Assembly: GCA_036320915.1 (NCBI GenBank)
Contig: JAXBDG010000003.1
Coordinates: 744,001-808,000 of the forward strand
Length of the DNA stretch: 64,000 nucleotides
From: Linnemannia elongata
Lineage: Eukaryota; Mortierellomycota; Mortierellomycetes; Mortierellales; Mortierellaceae
Reading direction: 5' to 3'
Below are positions 12,326 through 25,672 of the stretch, in pieces; position 1 is the first letter of the stretch, and every line of letters begins with the position of its first letter. The position numbers and the translations under genes were made by a program. The notes below the pieces were generated by a model. It worked only from the letters and a program-made list of their open reading frames with translations, made no database searches and was not told the DNA's origin.

Positions 12326-14448
12326 ATGGTTCGCTCTATCCTCTTGTCAGTGTCGGCTGCCTTGCTGCTCGCCGCCGCCTCAACCACCGCTATGGCTGCC
12401 ACCACCCATTGGGAGTTTGTCGACGCCAACCAGCCCCAGACAAAAGAGTTCCAGCCCGCCTGCGGAAAGCAGCTCCGCGGTGTCTACGAAGACCTCTCCA
12501 TCTACGCCGTCCCTGAGGAATGCATCGTCAAGTCGAGCATGCTCCCCGCTGAGCACATGTACTCTCAGCTCATTGTCCTCGAACGACAGCACCGTGAGGG
12601 CGACACCCCTCAGGACATTCTTGACTGGAACAACAGTGTCCAGGAGGCTGTTGCCGACTTTGCGACCGACGACTTGGTTGAGGAGAGCACTAGCAACCAG
12701 TTGCCTTACTCCATCTTCCGTGGCCGTCGCAAGTTCTGCCGCTTCACGACTGTGGACTTGCCCGACACCCAGCCCAAGTACCGTGTCTTGATCGGATCCA
12801 ATTGCGCTGCTTCTGAGGTCCCCAACCTCATTGACGTCTTGCCCTCCAACACCGAGATCCTCCCCGTCCGCACTGAAGGGTTTGTGACTCCCCTTGCTGG
12901 TCTCCCCTCTGACCACCCTATTGTTCTCAAGAGCAAGAACTTGAAGCATCGCAAGTCACTCCAGGCAGTTGTTGACCAGGTCGATGTCAAGACCTTGGAG
13001 CAGGATGTCACTTGGTTGTCAGGTGAAGCTAACGGCAGTCCCTTCATTACTCGCAGTTCGACCTCCAAGCAGAGTATTGAGGTTGCAGAGTGGCTCAAGT
13101 CACAGTTCGAGAGCTACGGATGCGACACTGTCGAGCTGATGAGCTACCAAACCCGCTTTGGACCCAACGTCATCTGGTAGGCATTTTATTCACACGCAAC
13201 TCCTGGTGGCACTATGATATTAACAGGTGGTGAGAAAGAAGAGGGGGTTGGGGCGACCGCACAAGTGACCAGAGTGCGTATGCACCGCTATGCCTGTTTG
13301 GATGGACTCCTTTTCTCTTCATGCGATATCATCCAAATAAGGAGCAGATGCTAACTCAACGCTATCGCTCTTTTATCGCCGTCTTTTTTTTTCTACACTT
13401 CATCTCTTTTGGCGACAAATAACAGCACCTTCAAGGGAACTGAGTACCCCGATGAGCATGTCATTCTGGGCGCGCATCACGACAGCCGCGGCTCATTCTT
13501 GAACCCCCGTGCCCCCGGTGCTGATGATGATGGTTCAGGCACCTCTATGCTTCTCCAAGTGGCCCGTATCATCAAGGCCAACAACCTGACCTTTGGTCGC
13601 ACCTTTATCATTTCCGCATTCTCAGGAGAAGGTAAGACAAACGATGAAGGACCCTTTTTGTTTACTGTCTTATTTGTTGTTGTCGTAATTCAGGAACATG
13701 GCTAGGAAACGTATGTTCCCAGGATACTTCGAGTAATGTGCGGATAAACGCTAAATGCTTTCTTATTGTTGTGAATGCTCTATAGAACAAGGATTGTTCG
13801 GCTCTGCTGCGTTGGCCAAGAAGTTGAAGAGTCAAGGAACGACCATTACCATGATGGTTCAAGGAGTACGTTTCATGTTTTTATTATCTCTCTGGATGGA
13901 CATTAGCGCGTTGTTCTGAAACAGGACACTTTTGGAAGGCAACTCTTGGTGCTAACCAATGGGTTTTTTTATTTTGTATTTACCTTTCTCATAGGACATG
14001 TTGGCTTACAGAAAACCTGGCGAGCCTATTCAGGTTGCTTTCCCTGCTCGTTACCATACCGCTGAGTTGAGCTCATTGTTGCACAATGTGACCGAGTTGT
14101 ACGTCCCTGAGGCTGTTGTTGGTATCACTGGTGCCTGCTGCTCTGACCACCAGGTACGTTCTCCCTTTAATTGCCTGACATTAACTGTTCATACATGGTT
14201 GGTTTCATTGTAAAAAGGTTCTGACATAATCCCCGTTTTTTTTTTCTTTTTTTTCATAATAGTCGTTCTGGGAGGCAGGATACCCAGCAACGGCATTCTT
14301 TGAGCGCAACGGACCTATTGCCGACCCCAAGTACCACAACTCGGGCGATCTTGTCTACCGTGAGGGCTATGACTTTGCCCAGCTCCGTGCGTCGACCCAG
14401 GCAATGTTGGCCTCTGTCTTTGAGGTTGCTGAGGCCAAATTGAAGTAA
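12326..14448 (+). CDS. secreted M28 family zinc aminopeptidase
   Basis: Exons are 12326-13176, 13426-13631, 13786-13865, 13995-14153 and 14263-14448, giving 493 residues. Residues 1-24 are a signal peptide (hydrophobic LLLAAASTTAMA), so it is secreted or vacuolar. About 250 residues of pro-region or accessory domain follow. The M28 metal ligands are visible in order: His in LGAHHDS (~301), Asp in GADDDG (~318), the catalytic Glu pair in SGEEQG (~352), Asp in GDMLAY (380) and His in CCSDHQ (431). These coordinate two zinc ions that hydrolyse N-terminal peptide bonds, as in leucine aminopeptidases. A late LVYREGYDF motif fits the substrate pocket. All ligands are present, so it should be active. 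Substrate preference cannot be read from the sequence. Confidence 0.92.
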
Positions 14449-15177
14449 ATGGTTGTTGTGTGTATGTATTTTTTTGTATTTATTTTTTCTTCTTCAGATA
14501 CCAAACGAATGGCTTGTTTTACTCTCATTCATACATGAATAAACACGACAAGCACAAAAACGAATGTTCAATGTGTTATTATGCTATGCTGTGGGTGAAT
14601 GTGTGAATGTGTGAATGTGTATGTGTATGTGTAAGTGGTCGCTGAGGATGACAGGTAGGACAACGACAGAACAAGAGCATGAATGTTTGTTCGTTCTCTC
14701 CCCTTGCACGTTTTCGTTTCATACCCCCTTCTTTCCCTTTTACTCCTTCTCTCTGTCAAACCAAACTCAATTCAGATGCTATCTGTGTGAATGCTGTATG
14801 CTTCCAACTCTCACTTGCGACCCCCCCTTCTTCCGTTCTTCTTGTTCGATTATTACTTTGCTCTCTCTCACTCATTCTGTCATTTGCTCCTCATCACTTT
14901 AAAAAGAAACCACATTCACTTCTTTCTCTCTCCCCTACCTTCGCTCTTTTCTTTTTCAACCCCTCACCTCATCCTTCATCGTCCTTCCTTCCTTCTCATC
15001 CCGTCATTTCTTCTCTACTCCGTCCTTTTCTCAAATACCCTACTCCAACACCTTTTATCACTCTCACAAGAGTCAAGCAACCCTTCCTCCTCTTCCTATC
15101 CTACCCTATCGGGCGAAGTCAAACCAGTCCGAACAATAAAAACCCCCTAGGAAAATAAAAACTCCCTTCATATAGCA
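14449..15177. other. intergenic region upstream of the coiled-coil gene
   Basis: It contains the M28 3' end with AATAAA at 14538, a TGTGAATG/TGTATG repeat near 14590-14635 and a long C/T-rich leader from about 14690 to 15110. No gene is supported; open frames here read Ser/Leu/Pro only. Confidence 0.7.
14538..14543 (+). terminator. AATAAA signal of the M28 peptidase
   Basis: AATAAA lies 90 bases after the M28 stop codon, followed by A-rich sequence. Confidence 0.55.
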
Positions 15178-18100
15178 ATGGCAGGTACTCAGGATACACC
15201 AGCATCGACCACGGCAACACCATCAACAACAGCGACGTCTGCAGCAGCAAGAAGGGCAGCAACAGCAGCAAACGTAGCTGCCAACAAGGCCAAAGCAGCT
15301 AGTGCCGCCAAGGCTGCCGAGGCAGCAGCAGCAGCGGCCAAGCGAGCGACTGCCTCCGCTAGGACCACCACGTCCATTCGCACCACGCCTACTGCTTCAG
15401 CCAACACAGCAACCGCAACTGCTAGTTCAGGCACAAGAAGTGCGACACCTACTACGGCCAATCGGACAACTCGGAGCTCGACACCAACCACCAAACCCGC
15501 CTCGAAACCTGCTACTACCACGGCTGCGGGTGCAAAGTCGGTAGCCTCGACACCTGCAGCCAAGCCCAAGACAACTACAACTACAGCAGCCACCTCCAAG
15601 ACAGCGACACCAACCACAACACCAAAGACAAGGAACTCACCAGCAGTATCCAGACCAGAGACACCCTCCACCCGTCGTCCAGCAGCACCAGCGACAGGAG
15701 GAGCAAGTGCGACTGCCAGGACGACGACTTCGATCAGGGTTCCTCCAACGGCGTCCACTGGGACTGCAACCAAACCTCCAGCAGTCGGCGGACGTCCTCC
15801 ACTCAACATGACAGCAACCACTATCCGTACAACACCGACTGCCAAGCCAGCAAACAGCTCTTCTGCTACCGCAAAGAAGAGCGAGGGGTTGCCTCCAAAG
15901 CCGTCGACTGTTGGTAGGTCCACGCCCACATCCAGGACCAGCTCGTCGTCAGTGGCGGGAGGAAGTGGGAGTTCCAGGGCGCCTACTCCTGTGGGTAGCA
16001 CACGCTCGGGTAAGACGACATCGGCCGGACCTGTTACGCCTACAAGTCCGATTGAGTTGAAGAAGGCCATTGCCACCACTCGCGCCAAGGTAAGATGGAA
16101 AACCCATGCTCAAAAGATGTGATCGCAACTATAAATGTTTTGCTGAAGTAATAATACCGATATTGTAGATTGCCATGAACAACAAGATACATATAATAGT
16201 CTGTGCTCATTTTATATTGATCTTTATTACAATCTCTTTCATCCTTGTACACTTGTTTAGTTGGATGACACCACGGCAAGATTGAGGACAGCAGAGAAGG
16301 AGTTGACTGACCTTCGTGAGCAATGGGAGACAGCCCTGGACGAGCAGGCCGCTGCAGCAGCAGCAGAGACCGAATCGAGCGATGGAGGCGAGACTCTTGT
16401 GCCCGACATCGATCTCTTGAAGATTGCTCCCGAGGTAAGAGAAAAATAAGCTCATTGTTTGTGTTATATTTTTTTTTTCACTTTTCTTTGGGCGTATCGC
16501 ATCCGCATGTCGCATTGACAAGGAGGGAGACTGCACACAGCAAGATACATAACCCCAAACAAATGTTTTATGCATGTGAAATGGCCACATCTAATTTTTA
16601 TTTTCTTTTTCATTTGCTATTTTGATACCACCCATTCTTCCCGTCTCCGCCTTTTGCCTTGCTTTGCTTTTGCTCGGTATATCTCATGTTTTTGTTAGGA
16701 TAAGGACATTGTCACGGCTGCCATTGCCGCGAAGGAGAAGGAGGTCGGGAAGAAGAAGCATCAAGTTAGGACTTTAAGGGCGCGTGTCCAGGTAAAATAC
16801 CGACATATTGACGCAACACCATTGTCAAACGATGGCAGTCTTCAACGAAAATGACGGTTATTGACGCGGGGGGTTTTTTTTCTTTTGTTATAGCGGTTGC
16901 GCTTGGAGCATGAGAACAAGGTCAAGGAGCTGACTCAACGCGAGATCGAACGTCAGGCAGAGCAGGATGCAAAGTTGACAGCTATCCGCCAGCAGCTCGC
17001 TGAGCATATTCAGAGACACGAGGAAATCATACTGCTGGGAAAGAAGTTGGAAGAGTCCAAGGAGTTGCACTCGTCCTCGTTGGAGGAGCTTAATCGGATC
17101 CATGATGATAAGCTGCAGAGCCTGGAGATGGAGCTTCAGACATACAAGCAGGATGACCATCTCCGACCTGATCAGCTTTCAGGCGATAATCGGCAAGTTG
17201 AGGAGCGGTATCGACTAGACCTCGAAGAGTTCAAGAAGAAACACCAACGGGATCTGGAGCAACTGTTGACCAAGCAGCAGGATGAGGTCGACACGATTAA
17301 TGCTCAGTTGGATAAGCAACTGAAAGAGGAGCTTCTTGAGCACGAGGTAACGACTTGCTTTCTTTTTTACAACTCGTGCTTACGATGGATCGAAAAACAA
17401 TAACCACGCTATAGTGATCCAGGGCTAACATTCGACGTGCACTTCATAAAATATATAGACTGAACTCAGGGAACGTCTGGACTCAGAGCTGACACAGATA
17501 AAGAAATCGCACGCATCGTCGATTAACGACCGTGCTGGAGCAGAGGAAAATATGATCGACTTGCTTCAGGAACGTCACGTCCGTGCCTTGGCAGATCTCT
17601 CAACAAAGTCGCAGAAGGATCACAGCAGCTTTGTTAGTACTCTTCAGAACAAGCACCAGAACGACTTGTCGACTCGTCTGTCGCAGCATAAAACTCGTGT
17701 TCAGGAATTGGACGCCAAAATCAAGGGATTGCACGCCAGCCATAAGGCTGCGGTTGCATCGATTCAGGCGAATACTGAGGCACAGACTGAGGCATTGAAG
17801 AAGGCTCATAAGGATGAGGTTACTAAGCGGACGGATAAGCATTCGGCTGAGGTGACTACCCTCGAGACCACCACCAAGGTATATCTCGTTGCACTTTTAC
17901 AGTTGTAATATGCGTTAATGTACGGACATAGGTGTTTTCTAACGCTCACTCACTTCTTTTGTTCATCAATGTCTTTCAGAACAAGGTGCAGCAGGAATTG
18001 GATGAGGTTCAAAAGAAATTTGCGGCGTTTGTGGCCGAGATCCAGGGCAAGCAGGACAAGTCGATCCGCGAGCTCGAAACCAGTTACGAGACACGGATCG

Positions 18101-19461
18101 CAGAACTGATCGTCGAACACGAGAACCGGGTTCGGGAGCTCGAGAATGCTGCAAACGAACAGGTCCAAGAGGCGCTTGAGCGGGTCGAGGCCGAGTTTGA
18201 GCGGGACCAAGATGCGCAGAACAAGGAGCAGGAATTGAAGATGGATGAACTTCGGGCCGCGCATGAAGAAAGGATGGAAAAGTTGGAAGATCGGTTGTCG
18301 AGGGCAGAAGAGCAGACTAGGGAGGCTGTGCAGACGTTGAAGAGGAAGAAGCAGGAGCATGAAGATGCGTTGAATGATACAAGGGCAAATGCTGAGCAGC
18401 AGATTGGTGCTGTTAAAGCTTCTATGGAGGCCCTTACTGCCAGTCATGAAAATGGCGACAGCGGCGGGGTGAGTTTCGTTTTTCTTTTTCTTATGAATTC
18501 GAATTTGTGATCATACGTCGCCGATTTGCGACCTCCAGCCGAATGTGAATGCATTACTAACTTTCTTTTTCTGGATATGTCGTTCCAGGCACTGCAGGCT
18601 GGACATGCTACACTGTTGGCGAACGAAAAGACCATGCAGGAAAAGGCAATGAAAGATGCGATTGCCAAGACGGATGCCGCCTGGAGGGACCAGGAAGACT
18701 CGCTGAGAAAGGCTATCCAGGCGTTGCGTTCCGGTCTTGATGCTGCCCGGTCTGAGCGCGATAAAATCCGTTCATCCTCAGTTGCCAAGGAGTCTGTTCT
18801 GCAAAAGGTTCGCTTTCTTTTACGTCCACCTCGTTCTAGTTCAATGCTACTTGACTTTTGTAAATGTGTCTGACACTTATTCGCGACCTAACTCGAATAG
18901 AAACATGCGGAGGCGATTCAGGCACTGCAAAAGGACCACGCCTCAAAAGTCGACCGCCTGCAAGCAGAATCAAAGACCAACCTGGACAAACTGCGCGCCA
19001 CCCACGACCAACAGGCAGAGTCGCATGAGACCAAATTCTCGTCCTTGATGACGACGCACCACCGCGATGTCGAGAACCTCAAGGCCCAACAGGAGACAGA
19101 TATGCAGACCAGGATGAAGTCGCACACTGATAGGATCGCCGAGTTGACCCTGCGGGCTGAGAGGGGTTCTGCAGGAGTGGCGAAGGAACCTGTTGGACTG
19201 GCCGTGTCGTCGCAAGATGTTTCCAGAGTTTCCAAGGAGCTCTCTGAACTTCAGGTAAGAACTCTTCAGAGGCGGGGGCATTTTGGGATACTCTGAATAT
19301 GAAAGATACCTTTGGACCACTGTGCTCACCATTTCTTAACTTCTTTCAAATGGGATCCACATCGAAATGTTTAGAAACAAAACGAGACGCTGCAAGGCGA
19401 GAACCAGCAGTTGGGCAAGGTGTTGGAGCAACTCCAGTTATCCTTTTCCAAACTCAAATAG
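15178..19461 (+). CDS. large coiled-coil protein with Thr/Ala/Ser-rich basic head
   Basis: Nine exons: 15178-16089, 16261-16434, 16699-16791, 16894-17346, 17459-17878, 17980-18468, 18589-18807, 18901-19254 and 19375-19461, giving 1066 residues. I do not recognise a named family. Residues 1-304 are low-complexity, basic and rich in Thr, Ala, Ser and Pro. They contain three copies of a motif close to TT(S)IRxxPTA near residues 65, 182 and 214. From about 305 to the end the protein is heptad-like coiled coil rich in Glu, Lys, Gln and Leu. No membrane segment or enzyme motif is seen. Every one of the eight introns is phase 0, which suits insertion or loss of whole coiled-coil segments. A cytoskeletal, Golgi-tether or spindle-associated role is possible but is only inference from shape. 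Confidence 0.82.
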
Positions 19462-19598
19462 ACACCTTTCTTCCTTTCTCATACACCCCAACCACCGATC
19501 CTTCATATACCAGCACACACATAAAATAGTAAAATACTCTTCACAGACAAAATGTTTAAGAACAATGAAAACAAGGTCATTCTAATAATAATGCTCAT

Positions 19599-22500
19599 CT
19601 AAGACTGAAAGACGGTGGCTTTAGGGAACCACGATGCAGCCTTAGTTCTAAACTCCTGGACCCGACTTGACCTCAAGCTCTTGAGCGTCTTTTGCGCAAC
19701 CAACACATTCTCCAAAGACCGTGTTCCAATATACTTATCATCCGCGATTAAGAAAATAATCGCCTCAGCCTCAGCCTTGGATTTCTCGGTACCAGGTTCA
19801 ATCAACGAGACGGCAATCGCGGCCGAGATCAGATTGGGCACAGAACCGAGGGTCTTGGAGGTCTCCAAGAAACCAGCAGTGAAGGCCTTGAGGTCCTTGG
19901 CCTTTCCCTGGAAAAGAGTGTCCCAGTGCTTGTCGATCACAGACTTGACGGCGGGCTTGAGAGAGGTACCGGCCTTCTGGACGGCGAGCGCGAAACGGAC
20001 GAGCTGCTCGTGAAGGGTGGCGTTATTGGCGTCAATCTTGATCGACTTCAGCAACGACTTCAACGCCAACAACAGCTTGTCTTTTTTGATTACGATATCA
20101 AAACGAAAGAATATTATGGTCAGTACCTCCGGCTGCAGTAAATAAAACAAGGTCAGTTGCCTAGACGAATACCAAGCGGCGGTAAATATCAAGGGCAGAC
20201 TTACTCTTGCGGATGTAGAGCTCAAAGCCCATGAGATGAGTCTCAATACGATCAGCAGCAAGCTCCTGAAGGGGCTTCAAAAATTTGAGTGCCTCACCCA
20301 GAGGGTCCTCAGTCTTAATGTACTTGAGACCCTCAGGATCCTCATCGACCTTTCCACCCTTCTTGGTGATCTCCTGAACAGCCTGCGCCTTCTTCTCCTC
20401 AGTCTCCTTTTGAGCCTTAAGTTCGGCCTTGCGCTGCTTGTTGCGGAACTTCTTCTTCTCGGCCTCAGTCATGCCTTCCATCTCCTCTGAATCGGCGCCT
20501 TCGGGCTTGTCGAAAAGGGTGATGTAGCACTGGACGGCGTTCTGGGCGGCACGGACAAAGTACTGGTGTGACCTCAACTGATCCTCCAGCTTCAACAACC
20601 TATATTTCCAACAGGGCAATATTGTGCGTTGATTAGGAAATGAGAACCCCTTTCACGAAGGACAAATAAGAATAAATAAGCACAGTGGAACAAAAAAGGA
20701 AGCAACTTGACTTACGAGATGTAGGCCCTCAAGGTCATCTTACGGAGACAGTACAAATGGAAATCGAACTGATCCTCAGTAAAGTCGGCAAAAAGCTAAT
20801 AAACAATACCACCAAAAAAGAAAGAATTAGCATTAAGCAATGAGCCTGCAAAAGTAACTTCACAACATTATGTCAATGAATAGGAACCTCTTTGACGGTA
20901 CCTTCTCAACCTGATGGAAACGCTTCAAGGCGCGTCCGAGCTGGTTCTGACGAAGATGGCTCTCACCAGTCTCAAGGATAAACCACATGGCTTGCATGTC
21001 GACCAGATCGTTCAAGGGGTCAGCAATATCTGCGCGAGCAAACATGACGACAGTCTTCTCAGCCTCGGCCATCTTGTCTGCACGGAGCATGTACTTTGAG
21101 CACTTGGAGTTGATGAAGCGATCCTGCAAATCCAGCTCACGAGCCTCGTTCAAGACGTTCATTGCCTGGACATAGTCGCCGGCGTGCTTGAGAATGCGTC
21201 CCTTGGTCATGTAGAGTTCCACGAGTGTAGGGGTGTGCTCAATGGCGCGGTTGATGTGAGTCAAAGCCTCATTCGACTGGCGCTTGAAGTCGTAGTGCTG
21301 GGCGACAAAGTACAAGGTCCAAAGAAGAGCAGTTGGTGGCTCAACAGTCGATCCTGTCAGCAAGAACCCAGATGTGGTACAAAATCGTTAGTTTCCAATA
21401 CTTGTGTTTACTTGATCCACCAAGCAAAATCCAGAACAAATTTGCAAGATGCATACCAGAATTGTCAAAGCCTTTGGTCTTGTCGAGGGCAGCGAGGTAG
21501 CCGAGAGCCAGCTTCTCGACAGCCTGTGCCTTTTCCTTGTTGGTGTAGAGGGTCTTCATATTGACAAAGAGCGAAGGGACACCCTTCCTAAGGTTGTTGC
21601 GCATATACTCGTCAGCAACTTTAACAAAGGCATCTCCAGTGGCATAACGCAGGGGAAGACGCTTGGCGGCATTTGAACGAGGGTACTCCTTCTGAAGCTC
21701 TTTGAAGAGCTCCAAAAGCTTGGCCTCCTCCTCCGCCGACAAGTTATCGTGACCAAGTCCAATGCTCTTACGAAGGCCGTCAAAGTAGGCAAAGTTGTCG
21801 GGGTTATGGGCGACTAATCCTCTGTAAGCCTTCTCAGCATCCTCCTGACGTCCGAGAGCCAAAAAGTACTTGGCGCGCTTCTCTCGAAGAGCGTTACGGT
21901 CACACACATGCTTCTCGATCGTGTCCAAATGATCCAATGCTGCCTGAATGTCGCCAGTCTCCTCCAGCATCGAGTTGTGGTACAGTAACATCTCGCTGTG
22001 CTCATAGTCGGGCTTCGTGGGGATATCCTACGCAATCGAATTTAAATTATTGGTATTAGATGTTGGTCCTGTGCATGGGATGGCGCGCAGGTTTTCAGGT
22101 CCAGGTGAAAAAACGGATGCTCACCTTGAGAGTCTCCTCGTAAGTGGTCAAGACCTTGATTCCCAGGTCAGGCTTGCCCATCATGTGGTAAGCGATAGCC
22201 AAACCGATCCAGAACTGTCTGTTCTGAGGACGCAACTCGAGCAAGATGTGGCGAGTCTCTGCGAAGCCCTCATAGTTTCTGGTCTGCACCTGAAGCAAGG
22301 AGTAGTCGCGCAAAATTTGAAGGTTCTCCTATAACACAACGATCGTTTCAAATAAAATAGCATGTTAGATGCAAGTGATCGATCGGGCTGGCACACTTCA
22401 ACTACTTGATCTGCAAAAAGGAGAAGAGGGGACAACACAAACAAAACTGCACTAGTTGTTGTCGCTCTGTTACCTTGTCAATCTTGAGAGCTTGAGAATA

Positions 22501-23236
22501 GCACTTCAAAGCCTCTTCGTAGTTCTTGTCCGAACGGTACAACAGTCCAAAAACGTGCCAGCCTAAAAATGACGGGGAAAGACGAGGGAGATGGTCGATT
22601 ATCGATATTCCAGACGTTAGCGAAGCCTCTCATGAACTCATACATTCTTCCCCATCCCGTCCTGTTTTGCTTTTTTGCTCTCAATGCTCCTGAAGGTGGT
22701 GTTGACGGTTGACTTACAGACATGGCTTCGCAAATCGTGGCGAAGACCCTTCTTGACAAACTCGTATGCCTCCTCCTTCTTGTCCAAATGGTTAAGGAAT
22801 AATCCCTTCAGGGCCAAAGTTTCTAATAGTTTCCGATTGAAAAAAAGAAATGGGGTAGCTTTAGCTTTGATCGCCAACGAAGTCGGCTGTTGTATTGAGG
22901 CGACAAGTTCCTTGCTCCCGACATCGGATTTGTTGTTCAGCCTATTGATTACCTCCGTGCTCGGGGAACTTCTTCAAGATCTGCTCGGCTCCTTTGAATC
23001 CTTTCTTGTACTGCTTGTTCTCATAGCATTTCTATGAAATGGTATGACACCGGTGAGGGACAAGGGACAAAAAGTAAAAAAGTAGATTAACACGCCTGAT
23101 CTCCTGATCGAATCTGCAGCCGACCGAAGGTCGAAGTCAACAAGCGCACATGGCACAATAGTTCTTGTGTTGAAAACATTTTCCTTACCAAGATTTGCTT
23201 GAACAAGTTGGCTTCCTTCTGTGGCAGTTCTCTCAT
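19599..23236 (-). CDS. NAA15: NatA N-acetyltransferase auxiliary subunit NAA15
   Basis: Ten exons, read from the right: 23189-23236, 22953-23031, 22718-22822, 22474-22562, 22125-22328, 21457-22027, 20902-21353, 20716-20795, 20205-20599 and 19599-20080, giving 834 residues (human 866, yeast Nat1 854). It anchors NatA to ribosomes and scaffolds the catalytic Naa10, which acetylates N-termini exposed after Met removal. TPR-like helical pairs run through most of the length. Family signatures include [36 protein letters not shown] and KMTLRAY. A Lys/Glu-rich linker at about 590-620 fits the ribosome-binding region. The start ATG has good context (GCCGCCATG). The last intron's acceptor (TCAAAAAAG) has a weak pyrimidine tract but is the only one found that keeps frame. 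Its 3' end converges on the coiled-coil gene with 137 bases between stops. Confidence 0.94.
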
Positions 23237-25636
23237 GGCGGCTACCCTAATGCATGAACAGTAACGTGTAAGTGTAGTGTGCATGAGTACAAAGGTGCCC
23301 TTAGATCACTCGTTTAATGAACAAGGTCTCTTTCAGGCCCTACATATGACCATGGACCGTGCTCTTTTTTTATTCCTGCAAATCCTGCGCTTTATGTTCT
23401 TCTCCAAGTTGTTCGTGTTCTCTTGCTTTGGCGATTGTTGTGTGTGTCCCATGGTTTGTTACCTGTCTTTCCGAGGCGATCGAGCTTGTAGGTGTGCGTG
23501 TGTTCTTCAAAAAAAGAGGAGTGTTCCTTCCTCAAAGGGGGGTTGAAACTCAATTGCACGAAGAACATGCGATCAGTCATCGTTCCGCCTCTTCTGTGAC
23601 GTTCTAATTGCAGGAGGTTTCTCAGGCAAAAGACGCGTCGAGTTTGATTAGAAGTTCGAACGCGTCTTCGTTTACGCACACTTGTAGACTAGCAAAGTGT
23701 TTACCTCCCCTCAAGTCCCCCTTTCTTCAACCATTCCCAGAAAACACTACACGCCCCACTCGCTCGCGCACTCGCTCATTGTCACCCTTTGCCTTTTTTC
23801 CCTCTTTCGTCCCTTCCCTCCTTGCTGCCTTGCCTGACTCTCGCCTCTCCCTCTCCCTATCCCTGGAGGAAGAATGTTCTTGGAGGAAATTTCACTGCCC
23901 TAGATGAATGGCTAGCAAGAGGAATACGCCATGAAACGCAGAAAGGGGAGAGAGATTTTTGTTTGTTTGTTTGTTTGTTTGTTTTTCCGTTTCCTCTTCT
24001 CGCTTGCCTCATCTTTCTAGGTCTTCCCTCAAAGGTCGATGCAAAAAATCGAATTGACTCCATGCACTGTTCGCCCAGGCGTCTTTGTTCCTTTGTTGCT
24101 TTATGTCCAAAGGGCAAAGAAAAAGCAACAAAAAAAAAGAGTTGAGGAGAAAACAAGAAAAATGAGCAAAAGGCTAATTCACTTAGAAAGACAGTGGAAA
24201 GGGAGAATCCTTTCAGTGAATGAATGGGATAGATCGTACGACGAGTGACTAAACGGTGTTGTTTCACAGAACGAAAATTCTTCATCCCTTTAGTTACCAC
24301 AGTTTCCAGCTTGTCATCTCCTTCCTCTCCCCACTATCAATTTGTTACTTCTTCTGGTACATCCCTTCTTCATGGAGGACTTCCTTTGCACCTAGAGCTC
24401 GCCTTTCCTGCCTGCATATCCCTCGTTGTAAGATCGGAGTGAACACGAATAAGGTTCACTGGAGTAGCTCGACAAGCACGACGACGAAGACCTACACCGC
24501 ATGCATGACACGAAAACACCACCACCGGCCCTTCCGTCTGTCCGTTCGTCTGTCTGTCCGCCCACCACCCCCTGAGCTCGGCAGCAACCTCATCCATTCA
24601 CCAGCCATTTCCTTTTCTTTTCCCCCCCACTTTCATCCTCCCCCCTTCTTCCTTCTCAAAACACCCCTTGTTCTATTTCACTTTTTCAATTTTCCCGCAA
24701 CTCTGAGAACCACTTTTCCTCCTCCCCCTTCTTTGTCTTTCCTCGTTTCCCCCCGACTCCGTTTTTTTCTACCTTTGCAATATCCTCTCTATCTTGCTTA
24801 TTGCATTTACCTAGTTTCATTTCGTCACCTCTTATGATACTCTCCATTATGTATTGATGACATGGGGCCGAAGGTGATATTGCCTTCTCAACAAGCCCAA
24901 ACCTGTACTTTGACAGCTGTCTAGCTTTTCTTGTCGCATGTGTTATGGTTTGCTCTTTGTTTTTGACATTTCAACCGTGCGCATCATGCAATCTTAGTCG
25001 GTTTCTAGTAGTTTATATGTTTGCTTTGATCTACATGTTCTCTCTGTTTCTGACTGCTTGCTTTGTACACCTTTTTTTTTTTTTTTTTTGGCTTGTTCTC
25101 TTTCTCTTGGTTGTGTTTGTTTTTGCTCATCTTTCGCCATTCAACCCCTCGCTCGGGATGTATCTCTCTGCCTTAATTGTCTTTGATCTGCCTTTTTTTT
25201 CAGCTCATGGCGTATCGATTGCTGCCTGTCCATAGCACTTGCTTTCTTTTCATGTGCTCGAGAAGGAGTAAGGGGGAGGGAGGGGGGAGAGGGGTACATG
25301 GTTCGGTCCTATTCACAACCGTTGTTCCCCTCCTCCTGCCTGCCTGTCGTATGCATCCCCTAACTTTCAACTGTCTCTTTTTTGATGTCCGTGTATTTTT
25401 GGGCGTTGGACCCAGTTCCCATACCCCTGCATCATTCATGCAAAAAACCCAACAGACAAAAATAAGTGCCCCACTCGTTCCGTTGGAAAGGGGTGAAAAG
25501 AAGAAGGGCATGGGGGATGGTCCCGACGGAGTAGTGTATGGGCGCAGACCTGAGGATAGTCATACAGGGGGCACACAAACGAGCGACTGAGTGGTAAGCG
25601 GGCCTGGAAGGATGTTCTGTTTTTCTATGTACCTCT

Positions 25637-25638
<2 letters not shown>

Positions 25639-25670
<32 letters not shown>
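25639..25670 (+). repeat. A homopolymer, 32 bases
   Basis: An uninterrupted A run. No flanking duplication or element was recognised around it. Confidence 0.9.

Positions 25671-25672
<2 letters not shown>

Noticed and set aside
12380..12949. 189-codon - frame opposite the M28 peptidase exon 1
   Set aside because: It is a shadow frame. The + strand has a signal peptide and continues into conserved M28 exons.
15189..16088. 299-codon frame antisense to the head of the coiled-coil gene
   Set aside because: It is Val/Ala/Leu-only low complexity, produced by the ACC/GCA-rich sense codons. No motif is present.
24945..25235. 96-codon hydrophobic + frame
   Set aside because: Phe/Leu-rich translation of T-rich non-coding DNA. 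Poly-T explains the apparent membrane segments.
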